From Neisseria meningitidis (GTDB lineage Bacteria; Pseudomonadota; Gammaproteobacteria; Burkholderiales; Neisseriaceae), in the NCBI RefSeq assembly GCF_900638555.1, contig NZ_LR134525.1:992001-1056000 (forward strand): a stretch of 64,000 bases of DNA, written 5' to 3'. The translations under genes and the position numbers were made by a program. Under the pieces are notes generated by a model, which was given only the letters and a program-made list of their open reading frames with translations, searched no databases and had not been told where the DNA came from. Of this stretch, positions 16,283 through 22,766 are shown piece after piece (within the stretch, counting starts at the first letter, position 1; every line of letters starts with the position of its first letter).

Positions 16283-16685
16283 ATTCCCGCGCATGCGGGA
16301 ATCCAGACCTGTCGGTGCGGAAACTTATCGGGTAAAACGGTTTCTAGAGATTTTTCGTCCTGGATTCCCACTTTCGTGGGAATGACGGAATGTAGGTTCG
16401 TGGGAATGACGTGGTGCAGGTTTCCGTACGGATGGATTCGTCATTCCCGCGCAGGCGGGAATCCAATTCATTCGGTTTCAGCCGTTTCCGATAAATCACT
16501 GTAACGTTAAGTTCCCGGATTCCCACTTTCGTGGGAATGACGGCGTAAAGGTTTCCGTTTTTTAAGTTTTAGGTAACTAATGAGTTGTCATTCCCGCGCA
16601 GGCGGGAATCTAGACCTTAGAACAACAGCAATATTCAAAGATTATCTGAAAGTCCGAGATTCTAGATTCCCGCTTTCGCGGGAAT
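16283..16685. repeat. dRS3 repeat array (NIME type) upstream of mdaB remnant
   Basis: Six dRS3 units (ATTCCC-N8-GGGAAT) start at 16283, 16364, 16443, 16519, 16590 and 16666, with spacer blocks such as gtttcagccgtttccgataa shared with the array at 25240. dRS3 repeats are recombination sites and the integration target of MDA-type filamentous phages. A filamentous prophage remnant lies just beyond. Confidence 0.92.
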
Positions 16686-16712
16686 GACGAAAAGTGGCGG
16701 GAATGACGAAAA

Positions 16713-16888
16713 GAGACCTTTGCAAAATTCCTTTCCCTCCCGACAGCCGAAACCCAAACACAGGTTTTCGGCTGTTTTCGCTCCATAACACCTCCTAATT
16801 TTACCCAAATACCCCCTTAATCCTCCCCGGATACCCGATAATCAGGCATCCGGGTTACCTTTTAGGCGGCAACAGGCGCACTTAGCCT
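16713..16888 (-). mobile_element. IS1106 right-end fragment
   Basis: From GAGACCTTTGCAAAATTCC at 16713 the sequence matches the reverse complement of 1340-1507 (the 3' end of IS1106), including the cggctgttttcg and aatcaggcatccggg segments. It breaks off at gcgcacttagcct (16886). Another GAGACCTTTGCAAA end then begins at 16889 in the same orientation, so the normal inverted pair is missing and the fragment arose by recombination or deletion. Confidence 0.85.
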
Positions 16889-17334
16889 GAGACCTTTGCA
16901 AATTTGTCGGTTTCGGGGTCGTATTGGTAGCCTCGTGCCTGTATGTCTTCTTTGAAAGTTTCGTATACGTCGTGGGCTAAAAGGGCTGTTCCGACATAGG
17001 GAACCGCCCTTGTGCTGAATTTCGCGCCTAAGCGGGCAAGTTTGCCGACCCCCGCCAATACGCCGGCGCGGGATACGCTGGCGGTTATTTTGGCGTTGAT
17101 TCGGGCTTTTGCGCCCGTAGGGATGTGTGTTAAATCTACCGTTTTTATTAAATCAGATGAATAAGTTTTACTATTTTTAGGTACAAACTTATGAATTTTC
17201 GCACCTTGTCCGGTATCAACTGAAACAGTTTCAGATATTTTTACTGCATTTGCATTCGCTTCAAACGAATACATCATCAAAATTGCAATTATCGACAATT
17301 TCGCAAAATTCAAATTTGTATATTTTATGACCAT
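16882..17334 (-). pseudogene. Truncated TspB-like filamentous phage adsorption protein
   Basis: The 150-residue frame has an N-terminal signal peptide (LSIIAILMMYSFEANANA), then a short beta-rich domain with repeated Val, and the motif FSTRAVPYVGTALLAHDVYE followed by YQYDPETDKF. These are features of the N-terminal part of TspB/ORF6 proteins of MDA-type filamentous phages, which act like pIII and bind IgG (family knowledge). The last codons and stop come from the IS1106 end at 16889-16902, so most of the protein is lost. It overlaps the upstream gene by 74 bases. Confidence 0.7.
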
Positions 17335-17578
17335 CTTTCAGAGATTCTTTAATTACCATTTCTGAATTATCAGAAAATGAGATTAGCCAAATATCATGTT
17401 TAATTCTTCTATTCCAGAAAAAAGAGAAACAATCAATAACATTTTCAGACTTATTAATCTTCGCAAATTCAACAAATTCAGATTGCGCTATAACCGCCAT
17501 CGATTGCCCAAAATACTTGCTGGACGGCTGATATTTATAAAGTGCCAACTGCGCCTGAGTGATAAACGGCTTGTTCAT
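17261..17578 (-). CDS. Hypothetical filamentous phage protein
   Basis: The 105-residue frame starts at ATG 17576-17578 (MNKPFITQAQLALYKYQPSS), preceded on the minus strand by AAAGGCAGAACC. It has no signal peptide or membrane helix and an acidic C terminus (VDNCNFDDVFV). It overlaps the start of the TspB-like gene by 74 bases in another frame. It is encoded in the phage operon, but the family is not recognised. Confidence 0.6.
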   Translation of the reverse strand: MNKPFITQAQLALYKYQPSSKYFGQSMAVIAQSEFVEFAKINKSENVIDCFSFFWNRRIKHDIWLISFSDNSEMVIKESLKDGHKIYKFEFCEIVDNCNFDDVFV

Positions 17579-17637
17579 GGTTCTGCCTTTCAATGATTGT
17601 TTTGAAAGCCTGATTTTGACACCATAACTTCATGCGC

Positions 17638-17706
17638 TCAATCCTTAAACAGAACCGCCCCGATTAATACGGGTACGGAAACGCCGAGATAAAAATAAAA
17701 ATCCAT
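17638..17706 (-). CDS. Very short phage membrane protein (22 aa)
   Basis: ATG 17704-17706 opens a 22-codon hydrophobic frame (MDFYFYLGVSVPVLIGAVLF, then KD). The start overlaps the stop of the upstream gene. Size and single membrane helix resemble the minor tip proteins pVII/pIX of filamentous phages, but this is inference from position only. Confidence 0.45.
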   Translation of the reverse strand: MDFYFYLGVSVPVLIGAVLFKD

Positions 17707-17984
17707 CATTTCAAAACCTTTTTCAGCAGGGAAACAAAGTAAACGGACGCGAGGATGCCGAATACTATCCAGCCTGTTTCAAGACCGCTTTGCAGGTTGT
17801 CTTTCGGACTGCATTCCGCCAATAAAAGCCTTAGCGGCTGACCGTCCGACATCTTCCACAGGCTGCCGTTATATTCCGGCCTGACAATCTGTCCGTTTTC
17901 TTTGATTCTTGGTACTACCAAGCTGAAATAAAGGTTTTCAGCCTGGTGCTTCTCAAGACATTTATTTCCGACTTGGTAGTACAT
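17706..17984 (-). CDS. Coat-like filamentous phage membrane protein
   Basis: The 92-residue protein starts MYYQVGNKCLEKHQAENLYF and ends in a membrane helix, GWIVFGILASVYFV, followed by SLLKKVLK. That tail is closely similar to the tail of the major coat protein encoded just upstream (GWIVVGVFAALFVFSIVKRV). The N-terminal 65 residues are unrelated and carry two Cys. It may be a minor capsid protein derived from the coat gene. Confidence 0.65.
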   Translation of the reverse strand: MYYQVGNKCLEKHQAENLYFSLVVPRIKENGQIVRPEYNGSLWKMSDGQPLRLLLAECSPKDNLQSGLETGWIVFGILASVYFVSLLKKVLK

Positions 17985-17990
17985 GCCGTC

Positions 17991-18209
17991 TTACTTCATC
18001 ACTCTCTTAACGATGGAAAAGACAAAAAGCGCGGCGAAAACGCCCACTACAATCCAACCGGCTTCCATACCGTCCGCTTTTGCGGCTTCCAAAGCGTTTT
18101 TTGCTGTATCGGGCAACGTTGCATTTGCATGTGCGGCCAAAGCCAGGGGAGCAGCTGTTACAACAGCCAGTTTTGCGCCGTATTTACGGCAGGTGTTAAT
18201 AAATTTCAT
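17991..18209 (-). CDS. Filamentous phage major coat protein (pVIII-like)
   Basis: The 72-residue precursor starts at ATG 18207-18209 with AGGAAAATATC in front. A basic N terminus and hydrophobic core (KLAVVTAAPLALAAHA) form a signal peptide that would be cleaved near AHA or ANA. The mature part has an acidic/amphipathic stretch (DTAKNALEAAKADGMEAG), a membrane helix (WIVVGVFAALFVFSIV) and a basic end (KRVMK), exactly the inovirus pVIII plan. It would coat the ssDNA during extrusion. Confidence 0.82.
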   Translation of the reverse strand: MKFINTCRKYGAKLAVVTAAPLALAAHANATLPDTAKNALEAAKADGMEAGWIVVGVFAALFVFSIVKRVMK

Positions 18210-18282
18210 GATATTTTCCTTCAAAAAGTGTTTGGCGGTAATGGATGGAGCGTTTTTCAGACGACCGCCGAACATCCGAAAA

Positions 18283-18480
18283 TCAGTCTTTCAAAAATCC
18301 GAATACGACAAATTCGTATTGGTTGCCGATTTCTTCCAAACCTGCGTTAATCGCTTCTTCGAAGTCGTAGAAATAATCGGCATTGGTGATTAATTTGGTA
18401 TGTCCGATGTCGCCCGTTTCAGGAGAGAGATACAGAAAGTCCCCTGTTGATACGGACTGGACAACATAGACTTTCTGCAT
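18283..18480 (-). CDS. Small hypothetical phage protein (65 aa)
   Basis: The frame MQKVYVVQSVSTGDFLYLSP to GFLKD is acidic, without membrane segments, and lies between the ssDNA-binding and coat genes, a place where MDA/Nf phages carry a small gene of unknown role. Confidence 0.65.
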   Translation of the reverse strand: MQKVYVVQSVSTGDFLYLSPETGDIGHTKLITNADYFYDFEEAINAGLEEIGNQYEFVVFGFLKD

Positions 18481-18484
18481 TCAA

Positions 18485-18775
18485 TCAGCCTTTCTTAACG
18501 GGTTGAAAACCGATGACTTTCAGTTTTTGGGTTTTGCCCGTAGTGACGATTTCTACGTTCAGGTTTGCTTCGATGGGAAATTGGGCGTTTCGGAACTGCT
18601 CGAAATTGGCAGAGCCGCCGAAATCGTATTCAGTAGTAGAGCTGCCCAATGCGTTGCCTTGGGAGCTGTCTAAGGGTGTGGCGACAATCAGGCGGCAATA
18701 GTCGAAGCTCCTGCCTTCGATTTGTCCGTTGAATTTTTTAACGCCGACGATGTGGCCTTGAAGTTGGATGTTCAT
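18485..18775 (-). CDS. Filamentous phage ssDNA-binding protein (pV-like)
   Basis: The 96-residue protein starts at ATG 18773-18775 (MNIQLQGHIVGVKKFNGQIE), preceded by CAAGGAAACC. It is beta-rich with the OB-like run of alternating hydrophobic and charged residues (FDYCRLIVATPL, LNVEIVTTGKTQKLKVIGF). In position and size it matches the ssDNA-binding protein that sequesters the viral plus strand in inoviruses. A longer reading to 18829 enters the rep gene and was not used. Confidence 0.65.
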   Translation of the reverse strand: MNIQLQGHIVGVKKFNGQIEGRSFDYCRLIVATPLDSSQGNALGSSTTEYDFGGSANFEQFRNAQFPIEANLNVEIVTTGKTQKLKVIGFQPVKKG

Positions 18776-18819
18776 TTTTTGGTTTCCTTGTGTGATTAAA
18801 CGTCTTTCGGGCAGACACT

Positions 18820-20163
18820 TTAAGCCCATGAAATCGGTAGTCTTGCGAATTTGTCGTAAATGAAGTTGTTATAGCTTTCTTCATTGTTGACGTGTTTTTG
18901 CTGTTCAAGCTGTTTTTCAAGATTCTCGTAATATTCGTACATATAGTAAGGGTCTTTGTACGGTTTGAATGCGGGCTGTTCATGAATGGCTTGAGCTTTC
19001 AAAAAGGCGCAGTCGTAGGCTTCGGGAGCCAAAGACTTGGGCAGCTTGTGATGACTCGGCTCAATCAGTTCAAACAGTTTGGCTTTGTCCAATTCGGGAA
19101 AAATGAATTTCAGACCGTTTGCCGCACGTCCAAACTGTTTTTTTACCCATTCAAGGTAGCGGTCGGCTGAAATGACCTTATCTTCCTTAACCGCGTGTAT
19201 GCGCGTTGCCTTTTGGACGAATCGTTCGCAAATCGGATATGCGCCGCCGAAATATTCGCCCGGATTCTGCAAAACTTCGAAAGGGATAACGATATCTTTT
19301 GCTTTGAATTCAATTTCAAATCGCGTCCATGTGCTTGTTTTATCGCCCAACTGCTTGCCTTTTTCATAGACGCGGACATATTTGGACGATTCACGGGAGC
19401 CGATACCATAGGTCTTGCCTTTGGTCATTTTGGCTTCATCGTCTTCTTCCCAATCTGACCCCAAACATTCGCCTTTTGGTTTGACGTGATGACAGGTAAA
19501 CATACCTTTATTTCGGTCTTCACGGGCTTGGTTCGGGCTGTATTCGCCGTTGAAAAAGTCTTTTGCGATATCAACGCGTGTTATTTTTGGGCGGATTGCA
19601 TTAGTCAGGAATGCGAAAAGTCGTGATTCCCAGCCTTCTTTTGCGACGCCGCAACCGGTGCCGGTCAGTTCGAAAAGAATGGTATTGTTTTGTCCGCCAA
19701 AATGGACGCGACCGTATAGGACGTCTTCCGAACCCATCAACCAACAGCGCTCATAAAAACGCCCGCCCGAACCTTTGGACTCTTTGTAGATACCGAAACC
19801 GAAAACTTCTTCGGCGAGCATGGACGCGGCGCGAATAAAATCTTCGTCTTCCAAAAGACTTACACGAACGCCGTATTTATCGAAAAAGGGTTTTTCATGA
19901 AATGAAAAGCTAATTTGATCAATGAAAGCCGAATCTGATACACCGCGCCGAAGAGGAACGCCTAACAGGTTTCCTTTGCCGTCCGTTATGTACGTTTCGT
20001 AACATTCGAAGACTTCCTGAACCCTGCCTGCCGTTTCGGTTTCTGTACCCCCCCTGTTAGATAAGGGGGGAAGGTTTGAAGCGGTTGCCGGCTTCCTGCC
20101 GTCCGCTGGCGCGTCCGTCATCACGCCGGCAACCGCCTTTGTCATCCCTTGCTTATCTTCCAT
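18820..20163 (-). CDS. Filamentous phage replication initiation protein (Rep_trans type)
   Basis: The 447-residue protein starts at ATG 20161-20163 behind GAGGATTCGC. It contains the replication initiation factor domain (about residues 80-340): SAFIDQISFSFHE, ITRVDIAKDFFNGE with the conserved R-x-D, and SSKYVRVYEKGKQLGDK with the conserved tyrosine. The TRFEIEFK strand follows. It would nick the double-strand origin for rolling-circle replication. The first 35 residues are low complexity. A start at 20298 would run into IS1016 sequence and was rejected. Confidence 0.85.
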   Translation of the reverse strand: MEDKQGMTKAVAGVMTDAPADGRKPATASNLPPLSNRGGTETETAGRVQEVFECYETYITDGKGNLLGVPLRRGVSDSAFIDQISFSFHEKPFFDKYGVRVSLLEDEDFIRAASMLAEEVFGFGIYKESKGSGGRFYERCWLMGSEDVLYGRVHFGGQNNTILFELTGTGCGVAKEGWESRLFAFLTNAIRPKITRVDIAKDFFNGEYSPNQAREDRNKGMFTCHHVKPKGECLGSDWEEDDEAKMTKGKTYGIGSRESSKYVRVYEKGKQLGDKTSTWTRFEIEFKAKDIVIPFEVLQNPGEYFGGAYPICERFVQKATRIHAVKEDKVISADRYLEWVKKQFGRAANGLKFIFPELDKAKLFELIEPSHHKLPKSLAPEAYDCAFLKAQAIHEQPAFKPYKDPYYMYEYYENLEKQLEQQKHVNNEESYNNFIYDKFARLPISWA

Positions 20164-20195
20164 GGTGCGAATCCTCAAAAACGGGCAAAAAAAAA

Positions 20196-20257
20196 GTCCT
20201 GTTACTTGTAGAAAGTAAAGGACGTTAATTTTTGTTAATCGTCCCTTCTTAGGGACG
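20196..20257. other. Two hairpins upstream of phage rep (possible origin)
   Basis: GTCCtgTTACTT...AAGTAAaGGAC (20196-20223) and CGTCCC-TTCTTA-GGGACG (20240-20257) are adjacent stem-loops in the 5' leader of rep, linked by a third partial inverted repeat GACGTTAA...TTAAtCGTC. Confidence 0.4.
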
Positions 20258-20265
20258 CAATATAT

Positions 20266-20548
20266 AAGGTTTATACCGTCGTTGTTCCTAATGCGCAATC
20301 AGCGACATTGTTGCCAATTATCCGAAAGAAAGTTAAGCCTGATGGCATTGTATACACGGATACCTTTCGTAGTTATGATGTGCTTGATATTAGTGAATTT
20401 AGCCATTTACGTAAGTTTAACGGCATTCCCAAAGAGCATTTGGGGCTGCATTTAAAGAAATTCCAATGGCATTTGAAATAGAATCTCAAATTCAGATTTT
20501 AAGACAATTAGTTAATGGGAATTTGGTCTGGTTATCTAGTACAACCCC
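20266..20548 (+). mobile_element. IS1016 (IS1595 family) fragment, internally deleted
   Basis: In the frame from 20266 the residues KVYTVVVPNAQSATLLPIIR, then KVKPDGIVYTDTFRSYDVLD, are those of the IS1016 transposase. The text then jumps from SEFSH directly to LRKFNGIPKEH, so the segment with the next catalytic residue is gone, and it stops at TAG 20479-20481. A right end with ctggttatctagtacaacccc reaches 20548. It lies between the filamentous prophage and trpD. Confidence 0.82.
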
Positions 20549-20634
20549 AAAAGTTTTTATATAAAAACAGTTTGGTAAGTTCTCTTCGTGAAGTGCTTAT
20601 GTTTTGCCACAAAAGTTCCATAATCATGGCGGCA

Positions 20635-21693
20635 TCACCCAAGCTCCATCCTTCCAAGAAAATGGCATCTTTGTTGTGGTTGAAAACCGACAAACTCCTC
20701 TTTTTTCGATTTGGCCCTGCCTGAATCGATGGCTTCCCGTGCGGCAGATATGCCGTCTGAAAGCGAAGCAGCGACATTTCCGGCATACAGGGCGGCGGCG
20801 GTGTTGAGCAATACGATATCGCGCGCAGCCCCTTCTCTTCCTTCCAGCACCTCATTCATTTTCAACAAAGATTCCTGAGTATTGGCAACTTTGATTTCAT
20901 CCAAATTGCGGCGGGTTTCGATACCGAAATCTTCTGGGCGGATGTCGTATTCGCTGATTTTTCCGTCTTTGAGCTCGGCAACGCGTGTTTTGCCCGTCAG
21001 TGTAATTTCATCCAAACCGCCCTCCCCGCAAACAACCAAAACATGCTTGGAGCCGAGCTGTTGCAATACTCTGGAAAGGATGCCGCACAAATCGGTGTGG
21101 AACACGCCCAAAAGCTGGTTCGGCGCGCCCGCAGGATTCGTTAACGGACCCAATATGTTGAAAATACTTCGGAAACCGAGCGAACGGCGCACCGGGGCGA
21201 CATAGCGCATAGCGCTGTGGTGATTGGGTGCGAACATAAACCCTATACCGGTCTGGCTGATACTTTGGGCAATCTGTTCGGGAGTCAGGTTGAGGTTTGC
21301 GCCCATTTGCTCCATCACGTCAGCCGCACCGCTGGAGGAAGAGACCGACCGGCCTCCGTGTTTGGCAACCTTCGCGCCTGCCGCTGCGGCAACAAACATC
21401 GAAGTCGTCGAAATATTGAAGGTTTTGGCACCATCCCCGCCCGTACCGACGATATCGACCAGCCCCTCTGCATTCTCCAGCGGCACTTTTGTCGCAAACT
21501 CGCGCATGACGGCTGCAGCTGCGGTAATTTCGGAAACGGTTTCAACCTTGATACGCAATCCTGTCAAAATCGCCGCAATTTGTTCGGGCGGCACTTTTCC
21601 GCTCATCATTTGGCGCATCAAGTCGGTCATTTCATCGTAAAACAACTCATTATTGCTGATTAATCGTTCGATAGCCTGTTGCGGTGTAATCAT
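20635..21693 (-). CDS. trpD: Anthranilate phosphoribosyltransferase
   Basis: TrpD transfers phosphoribosyl from PRPP to anthranilate in tryptophan synthesis. The 352-residue protein starts at ATG 21691-21693 ([20 protein letters not shown]) behind the strong site GGAGGACAAAA. Motifs: [14 protein letters not shown] (PRPP binding, about residue 77), [20 protein letters not shown] and [21 protein letters not shown]. The last residues ([18 protein letters not shown]) are unlike the usual tail after EEFVGF. They reach DNA next to the IS1016 fragment and may be a replaced C terminus. trpG lies upstream. Confidence 0.94.
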   Translation of the reverse strand: MITPQQAIERLISNNELFYDEMTDLMRQMMSGKVPPEQIAAILTGLRIKVETVSEITAAAAVMREFATKVPLENAEGLVDIVGTGGDGAKTFNISTTSMFVAAAAGAKVAKHGGRSVSSSSGAADVMEQMGANLNLTPEQIAQSISQTGIGFMFAPNHHSAMRYVAPVRRSLGFRSIFNILGPLTNPAGAPNQLLGVFHTDLCGILSRVLQQLGSKHVLVVCGEGGLDEITLTGKTRVAELKDGKISEYDIRPEDFGIETRRNLDEIKVANTQESLLKMNEVLEGREGAARDIVLLNTAAALYAGNVAASLSDGISAAREAIDSGRAKSKKEEFVGFQPQQRCHFLGRMELG

Positions 21694-21724
21694 TTTTTGT
21701 CCTCCGTTCAATATTCGGACGAAA

Positions 21725-21752
21725 ATGCCGTCTGAAGGGCTTCAGACGGCAT
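21725..21752. terminator. Inverted DUS between trpG and trpD
   Basis: ATGCCGTCTGAA (21725-21736) and TTCAGACGGCAT (21741-21752) form a tight stem after the trpG stop, so trpD probably has its own transcription start. Confidence 0.82.
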
Positions 21753-21756
21753 CACG

Positions 21757-22347
21757 TCAGATTTTTTGCGGTTTGAAGTTTTGAAATTCAACTAAAAAAT
21801 TGTTTAACATATCATGTCCGTGTTCGGTCAGCAGAGCTTCAGGGTGGAATTGTACCCCCTCGACGGCATATTCCTTATGGCGCACACCCATAATCTCGCC
21901 GTCCTCAGTCCAAGCCGTTACTTCCAAACATTCGGGCATCGTATTCCGATCGATAACGAGGCTGTGATAACGCGTACAGGTAACCGGATTGGGCAAACCC
22001 TTAAACATACCCTTGCCCGAATGGGACACGGGCGACACCTTACCGTGCATCAGCGTTTTGGCGCGGACTATCCTGCCGCCGAACGCCTCGCCTATCGTCT
22101 GATGCCCGAGGCACACGCCCATAATCGGCAGCCGGCCGGCAAAATGGCGCATCGCCGCCACGGAAATCCCCGCTTCTTTGGGCGAACACGGGCCGGGTCC
22201 GATAACGAGATATTGCGGATTCAATGCCTCGATTTCTTCCAACGTAATATCATCGTTGCGGCGCACGGCGACTTCCTGCCCCAATTCAGCGAAATACTGG
22301 ACGATGTTGTAAGTAAAACTGTCGTAATTGTCGATAAACAAAAGCAT
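21757..22347 (-). CDS. trpG: Anthranilate/aminodeoxychorismate synthase glutamine amidotransferase
   Basis: The 196-residue class I glutamine amidotransferase releases ammonia for anthranilate (and possibly aminodeoxychorismate) synthesis. It starts [20 protein letters not shown], the oxyanion-binding N terminus of TrpG. The nucleophile is in [15 protein letters not shown] (about residue 79) and the His-Glu pair is in [13 protein letters not shown]. The large subunit TrpE is not in the window. Confidence 0.94.
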   Translation of the reverse strand: MLLFIDNYDSFTYNIVQYFAELGQEVAVRRNDDITLEEIEALNPQYLVIGPGPCSPKEAGISVAAMRHFAGRLPIMGVCLGHQTIGEAFGGRIVRAKTLMHGKVSPVSHSGKGMFKGLPNPVTCTRYHSLVIDRNTMPECLEVTAWTEDGEIMGVRHKEYAVEGVQFHPEALLTEHGHDMLNNFLVEFQNFKPQKI

Positions 22348-22723
22348 TTTGTGATTAACCTATTGATTTATAATTTGTTTGTTATTAACTGCATTTCCGA
22401 TACCACCATCCATACCCCTTATATCTTAGCGTGCCCGATGCGCCCTCGTGAACCTGGGCAGAGCCTCGCGTTCTGACAAGTACGCCATTTTGCCACCTTT
22501 TCGACCGTTCGGGAACGTGCCGTTTTTATGCACTCATAAATTTTGGTTATCCCGCAGCCGAACATAGTGGGCAAACACAGCGGAATCTGCGTCAACATCA
22601 ACCGCGCCCCCGAATGACGGCGGATACAAATGGACACCGCCCGATGCCGCAACCGTTTCATTTGAAAAACTTTTGCCTATGCCCTCTGAGTGTTCTCAAA
22701 ATCTTATGATATAAAAAATGTAA
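22348..22723. other. Intergenic between trpG and znuD, no gene seen
   Basis: Both flanking genes are transcribed away from this 376-bp stretch. It becomes very AT-rich from 22665 on, where the znuD promoter is expected (TATGAT at 22705-22710 is a possible -10). No conserved reading frame was recognised; an 80-codon frame on the minus strand has no family signature. Confidence 0.45.
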
Positions 22724-22738
22724 TGTTATATAATAACA
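22724..22738. promoter_or_regulatory. Zur box in front of znuD
   Basis: TGTTATATAATAACA is a perfect 6-3-6 palindrome (TGTTAT/ATAACA), 29 bases before the znuD start. It matches the meningococcal Zur operator pattern. A second copy with another 3-base centre lies at 52914. Zur with zinc should repress znuD. Confidence 0.85.
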
Positions 22739-22766
22739 AACTTTTGAAATGCGACGAGAAGCCAAA

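Larger units (their letters stand above)
16889..20265 (-). mobile_element. Filamentous (MDA/Nf-type) prophage remnant
   Basis: Minus-strand gene order is rep, ssDNA-binding protein, small gene, major coat protein, coat-like protein, two small genes and a truncated TspB-like gene. Zot/pI assembly protein and the recombinase are missing. The right edge is an IS1016 fragment and the left edge an IS1106 fragment followed by dRS3 repeats. Confidence 0.85.

Noticed and set aside
16255-16371. N-terminal extension of the mdaB frame
   Set aside because: It is translated dRS3 repeat (WIPACAGMT), not part of MdaB.
22419-22661. 80-codon minus-strand frame between trpG and znuD
   Set aside because: No ribosome site, no motif and an unlikely Arg/Cys-rich composition.
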